A stretch of 10,981 nt of DNA. It comes from Pseudomonadota bacterium (lineage in GTDB: Bacteria; Pseudomonadota; Alphaproteobacteria; Rickettsiales; UBA1997). The position numbers were made by a program, and so were the translations under genes. Within the stretch, counting starts at the first letter, position 1; each line of letters begins with the position of its first letter. Positions 1-8,082 of the stretch are shown piece by piece. The DNA is taken from the NCBI GenBank assembly GCA_009921385.1, contig RFXY01000018.1, positions 1 through 10,981 on the forward strand. Direction: 5' to 3'. The notes beneath the pieces are model-generated. The model did no database searches. It was not told the DNA's origin and worked only from the letters and a program-made list of their open reading frames with translations.

Positions 1-621
1 ATTGTCAACGGCACCGAACTAATTCGCAAATTCTATGCCCACAAACAGCAAGAGCATCGACCAGTTTTTGGCCTCACTTCTCCTCTTCTTACTACTGCTG
101 ATGGCAAAAAAATGGGTAAAACCGCAAACGGAGCGGTGTGGTTAAGTGCTGATTTGCTTAATCCTTTTGAATTTTTTCAATATTTTCGCAATGTTTGTGA
201 TGATGATGTCGAAAAATTTTTGAAACTTTTCACCGACCTAGATTTAGAGCAAATTTCTTATTTTTGTCAAAACCAAAATATTAATCAAAACAAAGAAATT
301 CTAGCTTTTGAAGCAACTAAAATTTGTCATTCGTCAACACAAGCAACACAAGCATTAGAACAGGCTAGGGCAATTTTTGTCAGCAAAGAAAATTTTCCGA
401 GTTTTAGTTTTGCATTAAACAATGAAAGTAAAAAATTAACCGATATTTTGCTTGAAATTAAAGCTAGCCCTTCAAAAAGTGAGGCAAAAAAACTAATACA
501 GGGCGGGGCGGTAAAAATAAACAAACAAGCAGTTCTTGATGTTTTTTATAGTTTTAATCAAGCCCAAGAATTTGAACTTTCAGTTGGCAAAAAAAAATTT
601 TTTAAAATTATCTTAATATGA
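1..621 (+). CDS. tyrS: Tyrosyl-tRNA synthetase, C-terminal part (5' end outside window)
   Basis: Joins tyrosine to tRNA-Tyr in the cytoplasm. The frame is open from base 1, giving 206 residues of a family usually about 400-420 long, so roughly the N-terminal half (most of the Rossmann catalytic fold) is missing because of the window edge, not by damage. The visible part begins at the end of the catalytic domain: the class I signature loop (KMSKS equivalent) reads KKMGKT at residues 36-41 and is followed by the typical GAVWL. A helical anticodon-binding region follows, then an S4-type RNA-binding domain at about residues 148-195 (SKSEAKKLIQGGAVKIN). An ATG at base 112 is only the Met of the KMGKT motif and is not the start. 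The TGA stop overlaps the next ATG by four bases (ATGA), a sign of translational coupling. Identification is very secure. Confidence 0.96.
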   Translation: MVNGTELIRKFYAHKQQEHRPVFGLTSPLLTTADGKKMGKTANGAVWLSADLLNPFEFFQYFRNVCDDDVEKFLKLFTDLDLEQISYFCQNQNINQNKEILAFEATKICHSSTQATQALEQARAIFVSKENFPSFSFALNNESKKLTDILLEIKASPSKSEAKKLIQGGAVKINKQAVLDVFYSFNQAQEFELSVGKKKFFKIILI

Positions 622-1601
622 ACAAAAATATTTTAGCTATCGGCAATGCTATCACCGATATTGTTTGCAATGTCGATAAACAATTTTTGCTTGATAGCGG
701 TTTGGTCGAGGGTTCGATGTGCTTGATAGAGCAAAATCAAGCCAAAAAATTTGCCGATCTACTTAGCCCAAACATAATTTTAGCGGGCGGTTCTGCCGGC
801 AATACCGCTGCAACTCTTGGTTTGCTTGGTGTGGCAACGAGTTTTTTTGGAGTGCTTGGTGCCGATAATTATGCCGATAGTTTTGTTGCTTCTTTGCAAG
901 AAAATGGGGTTGATTTTATCGGAAAAAACCTTGCTAATCAAGTTTCGGCAAGCTCTTTTATTTTGGTAAGCGAAAGTGGCGAAAGAACTATGGCAACCCA
1001 TTTGGCTTCTGCTTGCGATTTTGCAATTGCTGATATGCAAAAAATTGCTTGGCAAAATTTTCATACCATCTATATTGAAGGCTACTTATATGATAAACCA
1101 AGCACCATAAAAGCTATTAACTATGCCATCAGGCAGGCTTTGCAACACAACATTAAATTGGCTTTTTCTTTATCTGATTTATTTTGTGTAAATCGCCATA
1201 AGCAAGATTTTTTAAATTTATTGCCAAAGCTAAATTTATTGTTTGCCAACAAGCTTGAAATTGCCAATTTATGCTCTAATCAGCAATTTAGTTTAAGCGA
1301 AATTCAGCAGTTTTGTCAAATTAATCCAAAACTCACCATTGTTATCACCGATAGTGGCAATGGTTGTTTCGTGGTCAATAATCAACAAATTATTCAGGTG
1401 CCAACCGACAACATCAAGCCTCTTGACACCACAGGGGCTGGCGATATTTTTGCCTCTGGTTTTTTATATGGTTTGCAACAAAATTATAACTTATTGGAAT
1501 CGGCGAAATTTGCAAATTTTTTAGCAAGAAAAATCATCACACAATATGGGGCTAGATTTAATCATCAGCAAATAACCGAAATAAAATCTTATGCAAAATA
1601 A
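618..1601 (+). CDS. PfkB-family sugar kinase, probable adenosine kinase
   Basis: A 327-residue ribokinase-like (PfkB) kinase that would phosphorylate the ribose 5'-hydroxyl of a nucleoside or a related sugar using ATP. The N-terminal substrate-binding glycine motif GGSAGN is at residues 57-62. The C-terminal PfkB signature DTTGAGD is at residues 270-276, with Asp276 the expected catalytic base. Three stretches, ERTMATHL, IEGYLYDKP and LSDLFCV, resemble the alphaproteobacterial proteins annotated as adenosine kinase, so purine salvage (adenosine to AMP) is the best guess. Ribokinase or another PfkB substrate cannot be excluded by sequence reading. Its ATG overlaps the tyrS stop by four bases and its 3' end overlaps murF by 11 bases, so it sits inside a tightly coupled operon. 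No truncation is seen. Family very sure, substrate moderately sure. Confidence 0.88.
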   Translation: MNKNILAIGNAITDIVCNVDKQFLLDSGLVEGSMCLIEQNQAKKFADLLSPNIILAGGSAGNTAATLGLLGVATSFFGVLGADNYADSFVASLQENGVDFIGKNLANQVSASSFILVSESGERTMATHLASACDFAIADMQKIAWQNFHTIYIEGYLYDKPSTIKAINYAIRQALQHNIKLAFSLSDLFCVNRHKQDFLNLLPKLNLLFANKLEIANLCSNQQFSLSEIQQFCQINPKLTIVITDSGNGCFVVNNQQIIQVPTDNIKPLDTTGAGDIFASGFLYGLQQNYNLLESAKFANFLARKIITQYGARFNHQQITEIKSYAK

Positions 1602-3036
1602 TAATTTTTTATGGTCTAGCGATAGCTTAAATATTGCTCTAAACGATTTTTTGCTTGCAAAAATTACCAACCATATTTTGGCAACAGAAATTTTTTTAGA
1701 TAGTCGCAAAATAGTTGTTGATGGTATTTTTTTGGCAATTAGCGGTCAAAATTTTGATGGTCATAATTTTGTTGAATCCGCTCTAAATAATGGGGCAAAA
1801 GTAGCAATTGTCAGCGATACAACCAATTTAACTCATCTCGATGCAAGCCGATTGGTTGTGGTAACAAACACTATGCAGGCTTTATCTGCCTTGGCAGCAT
1901 ATAAAAGAAAACAAACTACCGCCAAAATTATTGCCATCACAGGTAGCATAGGCAAAACCAGCACAAAAGAGATGTTGCAATTGTCTTTAAATTCTGTTGG
2001 CAAAACTTATTTTAGCAAAGGTAATTTTAACAATCACATTGGTCTGCCTCTTTCTTTGGCGAATATGCCTAATGATTGCGATTATGCTATTTTTGAAATG
2101 GGTATGAATCATGCCAACGAAATTAAACCGCTATCGCAATTAGCCAAGCCAGATATTGTCATCATCACCACCATAAAACCAGTGCATATCGAGTTTTTTA
2201 ACAACGAACAAGAAATTGCTTTGGCAAAAGCCGAAATTTTTGCTGGTCTAAATAAAAATTTTGGACAAGTGTTGATTAATAAAAACAATCTGCATTATCA
2301 ATTTTTATATGAGCAAGCCCTGCAATATGGCATTTCTCCTGCTCATATTTTTAGTTTTAGCGACGATCTTTCTGTTGAGGCAGATTATACAATTACAAAT
2401 GCCAAAATTAACAACATCAATAGCTGTCAAATTGTTGCAAAGCATCAAAAACATTCTTTCAATTATCAATTAAACAGCATCAATCAAAGCATTATTAGCA
2501 ACTCAATTATTATTGTGGCTTGTTTGCATTTGCTAAAAATCAATTTAGATCTTGCTTTAAAAACATTAGAAACTTTCAGCAATTCTGCTGGTCGGGGCAA
2601 ATTAATTACTTTATCTTGTTTGCAAAAAGAGTTGTTTGTGTTAGATGACACCTACAATGCTAGTACTGCTTCTATGAAATCTGGCATTCTTGATGCAAAA
2701 AATTATCAACAAATTTTGCAAAATGATCGTCTAATTTTGATTTTAGGCGATATGCTAGAGTTGGGAGAAAAATCTTTAGAGCTTCATCAAGAGGTGCTTG
2801 ATTTTGCTTTGCAACAAAAACCAGATCTATTAATTTTAGTTGGCAAGAATTTTACAAAATCTATTGCAAATTATGTTGCAAAATTACAAAATACTAATTT
2901 AATTGTTTATTCTAACTCTAATTTAATTGTGTGTAGTATATTTGGTTTGTTGCAAAACAAAGACTTTATTTATATTAAAGGTTCTAGGGGTATAAAAATG
3001 GAAAATATCATTAATTATTTAACTTCTCTATGCTAA
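1591..3036 (+). CDS. murF: UDP-MurNAc-tripeptide:D-Ala-D-Ala ligase (MurF)
   Basis: Catalyses the ATP-dependent addition of D-alanyl-D-alanine to UDP-MurNAc-tripeptide, the last cytoplasmic step of the peptidoglycan stem peptide. The 481 residues show the three Mur ligase domains in order: an N-terminal UDP-binding domain with DSRK at 37-40; the central ATPase with P-loop GSIGKTSTK at 118-126, GNFNNHIGLPLSL at 144-156 and EMGMNHANEI at 169-178; and the C-terminal domain with GRGK at 334-337, DDTYNAS at 352-358 and LGDMLELG at 385-392. The length is normal for MurF (about 450-480). The start overlaps the upstream kinase gene by 11 bases and the stop overlaps mraY by 7. The murF-mraY pair is the usual order of the dcw cell-wall cluster, but murE does not precede it and murD does not follow, so the cluster is broken here, as is common in Rickettsiales. 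Confidence 0.96.
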   Translation: MQNNNFLWSSDSLNIALNDFLLAKITNHILATEIFLDSRKIVVDGIFLAISGQNFDGHNFVESALNNGAKVAIVSDTTNLTHLDASRLVVVTNTMQALSALAAYKRKQTTAKIIAITGSIGKTSTKEMLQLSLNSVGKTYFSKGNFNNHIGLPLSLANMPNDCDYAIFEMGMNHANEIKPLSQLAKPDIVIITTIKPVHIEFFNNEQEIALAKAEIFAGLNKNFGQVLINKNNLHYQFLYEQALQYGISPAHIFSFSDDLSVEADYTITNAKINNINSCQIVAKHQKHSFNYQLNSINQSIISNSIIIVACLHLLKINLDLALKTLETFSNSAGRGKLITLSCLQKELFVLDDTYNASTASMKSGILDAKNYQQILQNDRLILILGDMLELGEKSLELHQEVLDFALQQKPDLLILVGKNFTKSIANYVAKLQNTNLIVYSNSNLIVCSIFGLLQNKDFIYIKGSRGIKMENIINYLTSLC

Positions 3037-4082
3037 ACGGTTTAGAAATAATGCAAATCGCTTGGATGAAGAGTTTTTATTGCTTTCTTTTTGCTTATAT
3101 TATTGCCTTTTTTGGCATTAAAGAATATATTAAAATTATTAAGGCAAAAAAGTTATTTCAACCAATAAGAAACGATGGCCCCCAGCAACATTTAGCCAAC
3201 AAAAAATCAACTCCAACTATGGGTGGCATTTTTATTGTTTTGGCAACTTTGCTTACTACTATTGTTTTTATCGATATAACTAATCAATATATTTTAATTT
3301 TATTAACAACAATGCTCTTTTTTGCTGGCATTGGCTTGATTGACGATGCATTAAAAGTGTTTAAAAATAACCCCAAAGGTTTTGCAGGTAAATATAAAAT
3401 TATTTTGCAATTTATAATGATCGGCTTGGTTTTTTTATGGTTGGGAAAGGTGAATAATTTACATTTAAGTCCGCAAATTAATTTACCATTTCATCTTGAT
3501 GCACAAATTTTGCTACCGTTGTTTTTATATATTATTTTTGTTAATTTTGTTGTTGTTGGTTCTGCGAATGCAGTAAATTTAACAGACGGTTTAGATGGCT
3601 TGGTTTCGGTGCCTGTGGTCATTAATTTATTGTGTTTAGTGCTGATTGTTTTTGCTGTTGGCAACCCACTTTTTGCTTTTAAATTAAACATTATGCACAT
3701 TAATAATATCAAAGAAATTATCTTTTTTTGTTATGCTCTTATTGGGGCGGTTTTGGCATTTTTAAGTTTTAATCATAAACCGGCAAAAATTTTTATGGGC
3801 GATGTGGGTAGTTTGGCGATTGGTTCTGTTTTGGGCTTGATTGCTATCATTATCAAACAAGAAATTATTTTTTTCATTATTTCTTTGCTTTTTGTGTTAG
3901 AAGCAATATCGGTAATTTTACAGGTTTCTTCTTATAAATTAACCAAAAAAAGAATTTTTTTGATGGCTCCACTTCATCATCATTTCGAAAAATTAGGCTG
4001 GTCAGAAACCAGAGTAGTGAGAAAATTTTGGCTAATGTCTTTATTATTTGCCATTCTAGGATTAACTTTATTTTTTAATTAA
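3030..4082 (+). CDS. mraY: Phospho-MurNAc-pentapeptide transferase (MraY)
   Basis: Integral inner-membrane enzyme that transfers phospho-MurNAc-pentapeptide to undecaprenyl phosphate to form lipid I. The 350-residue protein is strongly hydrophobic with about ten membrane segments. Family motifs are intact: PTMGG at 62-66, the Mg-binding DD at 105-106, NLTDGLDG at 183-190, MGDVGS at 256-261 and the MraY-specific APLHHHFE at 313-320. One small deviation is Ser60 just before TPTMGG, where Gly is usual. The ATG at 3030 overlaps murF by seven bases; another in-frame ATG at 3051 (residue 8), 14 bases after the murF stop, is a possible true start, and neither has a visible Shine-Dalgarno sequence. 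The gene is followed after 5 bases by gltA rather than by murD. Confidence 0.97.
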   Translation: MLNGLEIMQIAWMKSFYCFLFAYIIAFFGIKEYIKIIKAKKLFQPIRNDGPQQHLANKKSTPTMGGIFIVLATLLTTIVFIDITNQYILILLTTMLFFAGIGLIDDALKVFKNNPKGFAGKYKIILQFIMIGLVFLWLGKVNNLHLSPQINLPFHLDAQILLPLFLYIIFVNFVVVGSANAVNLTDGLDGLVSVPVVINLLCLVLIVFAVGNPLFAFKLNIMHINNIKEIIFFCYALIGAVLAFLSFNHKPAKIFMGDVGSLAIGSVLGLIAIIIKQEIIFFIISLLFVLEAISVILQVSSYKLTKKRIFLMAPLHHHFEKLGWSETRVVRKFWLMSLLFAILGLTLFFN

Positions 4083-4087
4083 ACTAT

Positions 4088-5374
4088 ATGTCTCAAACTG
4101 TTAAATTAATTCTGCCAAACAATCAAGAAATAATTTTACCAATTCATCAGCCATCTATTGGGCAAAGTGTGATTGACATCACTTCTCTTTACAAAGAAAC
4201 CGGCATGTTTACTTACGATCCTGGTTTTTTGTCAACCGCTTCTTGCGAATCAAAAATAACCTACATCGACGGCGAAAAAGGTTTGTTAAGACATGGTGGT
4301 TATGACATCGAAGATTTAGCTAAAAATAGCGAATATTTAGAAGTTGCTTATTTGCTTTTAAACCAAAAATTACCAAATAAAGAACAATATCAAAAGTTTT
4401 GTCAATCGGTAAAAAATAATATGTTGGTTCACGAGCAACTCAATATTTTATATCGAGGCTTCCCCAGAAAAGCCCATCCAATGGCAATTATGGTGGGTGC
4501 AGTGGCTTCTTTATCTGCTTTTTATCATGAAACTGTCGATGTTTCTAATGCCGATGGCAGAGACGATGTTGCCTATAAAATTATTGCGAAAATGCCAACT
4601 TTGGCAGCTATGGCCTATAAATATTCTATTGGTGAGCCAATAATCTACCCTAGACACGATCTTGGTTTTGCCGAAAACTTTTTGCATATGCTTTTTGCTA
4701 AACCAACTCACTACTACAAAGTAAGCCCAACTATCGCCAAAGCAATGGAGATGATCTTTATTTTGCATGCCGATCACGAGCAAAATGCTTCTACCTCTAC
4801 CGTAAGGCTTGCAGGCTCTTCTGGTGCCAATCCTTTTGCTTGTATTGGTGCTGGCATTTCTTCTTTGTGGGGCCCGGCACACGGCGGAGCCAATGAAGAA
4901 GTGATAGAAATGTTGCAAGAAATCAACAGCATCAACAACATTCCTCACTACATTGCCAAAGCAAAAGATAAAAACGATCCATTTCGTTTAATGGGTTTTG
5001 GTCATCGAGTCTATAAAAACTACGATCCAAGAGCCTCGGTGTTAAAAAAATCTTGCTACGAAGTTTTAGGAGAATTGGGGGTGAAAGATCCGCTTCTAGA
5101 TATCGCTCTTGAACTAGAAAAAATAGCTTTAAACGACGATTATTTTATTTCTAGAAAATTATTTCCTAATGTCGATTTTTATTCTGGCATTATCTATAAA
5201 GCCCTCGGCATTCCAAACAACTTATTTACAGTGATTTTTGCCATTGCCAGAAGTGCTGGCTGGATAGCTCAATGGAAAGAAATGATCGAAGATAAAGCCT
5301 TTAAAATAGGCAGACCAAGACAGCTTTATACAGGATTGGTGCAAAATAGTTATTTACCAATTGAAAATAGATAA
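4088..5374 (+). CDS. gltA: Citrate synthase (type II hexameric-like, gram-negative form)
   Basis: Condenses oxaloacetate and acetyl-CoA to citrate, the entry step of the TCA cycle. At 428 residues it has the length of the proteobacterial GltA. The active site can be read directly: HADHEQNAS at 227-235 (His227 and His230 region, oxaloacetate site), WGPAHGG with catalytic His265 at 261-267, FGHRVYK with His306 and Arg307, and VDFYSG with catalytic Asp363. The N-terminal beta-rich domain of the gram-negative enzyme is present (residues 1 to about 50, including [22 protein letters not shown]). It starts five bases after mraY and ends three bases before the virB4-like gene, so it appears cotranscribed with cell-wall and secretion genes. 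No promoter of its own is recognisable. Of its 28 glycine codons only 3 are GGA, a useful reference for the codon shift seen after 9300. Confidence 0.97.
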   Translation: MSQTVKLILPNNQEIILPIHQPSIGQSVIDITSLYKETGMFTYDPGFLSTASCESKITYIDGEKGLLRHGGYDIEDLAKNSEYLEVAYLLLNQKLPNKEQYQKFCQSVKNNMLVHEQLNILYRGFPRKAHPMAIMVGAVASLSAFYHETVDVSNADGRDDVAYKIIAKMPTLAAMAYKYSIGEPIIYPRHDLGFAENFLHMLFAKPTHYYKVSPTIAKAMEMIFILHADHEQNASTSTVRLAGSSGANPFACIGAGISSLWGPAHGGANEEVIEMLQEINSINNIPHYIAKAKDKNDPFRLMGFGHRVYKNYDPRASVLKKSCYEVLGELGVKDPLLDIALELEKIALNDDYFISRKLFPNVDFYSGIIYKALGIPNNLFTVIFAIARSAGWIAQWKEMIEDKAFKIGRPRQLYTGLVQNSYLPIENR

Positions 5375-5377
5375 AAA

Positions 5378-7954
5378 ATGTCCTTAAATTTTTCTGTTTT
5401 ACAAGAATATTTCAAAAAATTAAAATCTAAAAAAACAGAAAAATCTAGTGCTGGTAATGCTAAAAAAAAGCCCTTAGAACAAGAGCAATATAACTTCTTA
5501 CCTTTTGTTTCGCATTACAATCAAAACACCATCATCACCAAAAACGGCGAGTTAATTCAAGTAATTAGATTAGTTGGTTATAATAATTCTTCCATTTTAC
5601 ACGAGTTAACCAACCTACGCGATTCTATTCGCTATGCTTTAAAAACTTATGTTGACACCAACAATATCGCTATCTGGATTACCACTATTAGAAGAAGAAA
5701 AAATATTTCACCCGAAGGAGATTTTGATAATTATTTTACTAAAAAAATTAACGACTTTTGGGAAGAAAAAAACAATTGGCATAACGATTTTATCAACGAG
5801 CTATACATTAGCATTGTCATTGAAGGTTTTGATACTTCGGTGGTTAATTTTAAAACTTTTTTCTCTTCTTTTTCTTATTTTACCACCAAGTTTGCCCACC
5901 AGAAATATCTAGAAAATTCTCATCAAAAACTAAATAATATTTGCAATCAAATTGTCGATTTTTTATGCGATCATGGGGCAAAAAAACTTGGTTTAATTGA
6001 ATGGAACGGGGTTATTTATTCCGAAATGATGCGATTTTTTGGTAAAGTTTGCAATTTACAAGAAGATTATTATCCGCTAGTTGCCAACGAAATTTGTCAA
6101 GAAATATCGCAAAATAAAGTGATTTTTGGGGGCAGACAAATTGAGGTCAACACCAATAAAGGCAAAAGTTTTTCGGCAATGTTTAGTTTAAAAGAATATT
6201 TCGATCTCAATCTTCGTTCTTTAGATAAAATTTTGCAACTACCGTGCGAGTTTATTATTTCGCAATCGCTTGATTTTTTTGCTGATAAAAAAAATATTAC
6301 CCAAGTAAAAAAAGATCAATACGAGGTTTTAAAACTCTCAGAAAGTCTAGATTTTGCCAAAGTAATTGGCTTAGATAAATATATTGATTTTGACGACGGC
6401 AATAAAAAAGAATCAACACCAGAAGAAACAGAAGACAAAGAAAAAATAGTTTTTGCCAAAATACAAACAACTATTATGATAATCAACAATGTATTAAAAA
6501 ATCTCGAAGAAGATGTTAAATTAATTACCGAGCAATTTCGTTTTTTAGGTGTGCCAATCATTCGAGAAGATATTTTTTTAGAACATTGTTTTTGGTCTCA
6601 ATTGCCTGCCAATTTTATTTTTTTAAAACGTCAAAAAATCGCTCCTCTTAGCTATTTTGCTACTTTTTCTACTCTACATTCTTTTTCTTCTGGTAAGTTA
6701 AATGGCAATTCTTGGGGCCCTGCCATTGCAACTTTTCGCACCATTATGAAAAACCCCTATTTTTTTAATTTTCATTACGATTCGTTTGGCAATACTTTGG
6801 TTTTTGGCAATAAAAATTCTGGCAAAAGAGCTATCACCAATTTTTTGCTTGCCCAAGCAAAAAGAATCAACCATAGCTTGTTTTATTTTGATTTTAACAA
6901 CAATAATTTACCTTTTATTTCGGCTTTGTCGGGCGAAAGTTTTTATTTGCCTTTGCCAAGTAAAAGAAATATTTCTTATTTAGAGCAAAAACTCGCTCTT
7001 AATCCGTTGTTTTTAGAAGATAACAACACCAATCATCGTTTTTTATCAGAATTTTTGTTTAGTATTTTGGCAAATAATAGCAAAAATATCACCGAACAGC
7101 ACAGAATAATCATCAATCAAAAGCTTGACATTGCTATTGATAATAAAATAACTGATTTTTTGCAGTTAAAAGATTTATTTCAAGAAGAACAAGATATTTG
7201 GCAAGCATTTAACAATTTAGAGCTGACAAGTTTTTATGATATTTTTAATCACCAAAGCGAAATAAACTGGCAAAATCCTAATTTAGCCTTTAATTTAAGC
7301 GAAGTTTTGCCCGATAAAACTATGTTTAGTTTTGTTTTGCAATATTTACTGCATAAAATTATCGAAATGTCTTCTGAAAATAAAGTTATTGCTGTTTTTC
7401 GCGATCCTTTACAAATGCTTACCAACAGCAATTTAGAGCAGATATTTTTTAAATTCTGTGAAAATCTAGAAAAAAAGTTTGGTATTACGGTTTTTATTGT
7501 TGATGATGAAGAAAAAAATGTGCAAAATAGCTTGCTTGCAAAAATCAACGATATTAGTCATACCAAAATTATTGGTGCCATAAATTCTGATCCTCAAAAT
7601 ATTGCCAAAGCTCTTAATTTAAGCGAAGAAGAGGCGAAAATCGCTCCTTATATTGGCGATCAGCCAGAAAAAACTTTCTTGCTAAAAAATGATTTTGATT
7701 CGGTTTTTGTTAATTTTGAATTAAAAAATCATTTACCAATATTAAAAATTTTATCTTCTTCGCCAGAAGAAATCTCTATTATTGAAGAAATTATGCAACA
7801 AGCAGAAAATAAAAATCCACAAGAATGGCTTGATAATTTTTTTGAAATCGTCGATATTTTAGAGCAAGAAAAACAAGAATCTATTAAGCAAGCTAAAAAA
7901 GCCGAAAATGTTAGAAAGGCAAAAATTAGCAAAGCTAGTAGATATATCGATTAA
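5378..7954 (+). CDS. Divergent VirB4-family type IV secretion protein with degraded ATPase motifs
   Basis: An 858-residue VirB4/CagE-like protein. VirB4 is the inner-membrane-associated ATPase that assembles and energises the P-type type IV secretion system. The N-terminal VirB4 pattern is clear at about 39-70 (FLPFVSHYNQNTIITKNGEL...), and the mid-region LGVPIIRED at 390-398, followed by FWSQLPAN at 405-412, is family-like. The ATPase core is abnormal. The P-loop reads GNKNSGKR at 477-484, keeping GxxxxGK but with Arg484 where Thr/Ser belongs. At the Walker B position, where active VirB4 has LDEAW, this protein has VFRDPLQML at 673-681. The later TQ motif appears replaced by IVDDEEKN. This resembles the second, diverged VirB4 (VirB4-2/RvhB4-II) of Rickettsiales. 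A charged acidic insert lies at about 339-356 and a Lys-rich tail closes the protein. It is probably a structural or regulatory paralogue, not an active ATPase. It starts three bases after gltA; its stop codon touches the inverted repeat. Confidence 0.85.
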   Translation: MSLNFSVLQEYFKKLKSKKTEKSSAGNAKKKPLEQEQYNFLPFVSHYNQNTIITKNGELIQVIRLVGYNNSSILHELTNLRDSIRYALKTYVDTNNIAIWITTIRRRKNISPEGDFDNYFTKKINDFWEEKNNWHNDFINELYISIVIEGFDTSVVNFKTFFSSFSYFTTKFAHQKYLENSHQKLNNICNQIVDFLCDHGAKKLGLIEWNGVIYSEMMRFFGKVCNLQEDYYPLVANEICQEISQNKVIFGGRQIEVNTNKGKSFSAMFSLKEYFDLNLRSLDKILQLPCEFIISQSLDFFADKKNITQVKKDQYEVLKLSESLDFAKVIGLDKYIDFDDGNKKESTPEETEDKEKIVFAKIQTTIMIINNVLKNLEEDVKLITEQFRFLGVPIIREDIFLEHCFWSQLPANFIFLKRQKIAPLSYFATFSTLHSFSSGKLNGNSWGPAIATFRTIMKNPYFFNFHYDSFGNTLVFGNKNSGKRAITNFLLAQAKRINHSLFYFDFNNNNLPFISALSGESFYLPLPSKRNISYLEQKLALNPLFLEDNNTNHRFLSEFLFSILANNSKNITEQHRIIINQKLDIAIDNKITDFLQLKDLFQEEQDIWQAFNNLELTSFYDIFNHQSEINWQNPNLAFNLSEVLPDKTMFSFVLQYLLHKIIEMSSENKVIAVFRDPLQMLTNSNLEQIFFKFCENLEKKFGITVFIVDDEEKNVQNSLLAKINDISHTKIIGAINSDPQNIAKALNLSEEEAKIAPYIGDQPEKTFLLKNDFDSVFVNFELKNHLPILKILSSSPEEISIIEEIMQQAENKNPQEWLDNFFEIVDILEQEKQESIKQAKKAENVRKAKISKASRYID

Positions 7955-8056
7955 TACCATTTACACAAATAAATACCACACTTCGATCTAATCACTCTCC
8001 CGCTTTATGAGAGGGTGATTAGATCGAAGTGTGGTATTTATTTGTGTAAATGGTAT
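7954..8056. repeat. Long near-perfect palindrome: 46-bp inverted repeat with 11-nt loop
   Basis: The left arm spans 7954-7999 and the right arm 8011-8056, separated by CCGCTTTATGA. All 46 positions pair, 45 as Watson-Crick and one (7994 with 8016) as a G-T wobble. The arm begins ATACCATTTACACAAATAAA and carries an internal imperfect direct repeat (ATACCAtttACAC, then ATACCACAC). It fills most of the 128-bp gap between the virB4-like stop and the GH19 start; the first base of the palindrome is the last base of that stop codon. No T-run follows the right arm, so it is not a standard intrinsic terminator, though the RNA would fold into a very stable hairpin. It could be a palindromic mobile element (MITE-like or of the kind of the Rickettsia palindromic elements); TA dinucleotides at both ends are compatible with TA target duplication but are also forced by the symmetry. 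Copies elsewhere in the genome cannot be checked here. Confidence 0.95.
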
Positions 8057-8059
8057 AAT
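8051..8059 (+). promoter_or_regulatory. Candidate extended -10 promoter for the GH19-rlmH pair
   Basis: TGGTATAAT is a perfect TGnTATAAT extended -10 element. Its first six bases belong to the right arm of the palindrome and the last three to the flanking DNA. Transcription would start near 8066, leaving a short leader of about 17 bases before the ATG at 8083. No good -35 hexamer lies 16-18 bases upstream, which extended -10 promoters can tolerate. In AT-rich DNA such matches arise by chance, so position before the only sizeable gap in the operon is the main support. Confidence 0.5.
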
Positions 8060-8082
8060 ATCATCTTTTAAATTATAACACT

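Noticed and set aside
112..621. Short 169-residue gene starting at ATG 112
   Set aside because: The frame continues to base 1 and the ATG codes for the Met of the KMGKT signature loop of tyrosyl-tRNA synthetase, so it is part of tyrS.
4511..4948. 145-residue open frame on the minus strand
   Set aside because: Lies entirely antisense to the conserved core of gltA, and its product has no recognisable domain; it is a shadow of the gltA codon pattern.
7954..8070. Palindrome as an ordinary Rho-independent terminator of the virB4 operon
   Set aside because: The stem is several times longer than usual and no T-run follows the right arm. It may still block transcription, but the sequence does not match the standard form.
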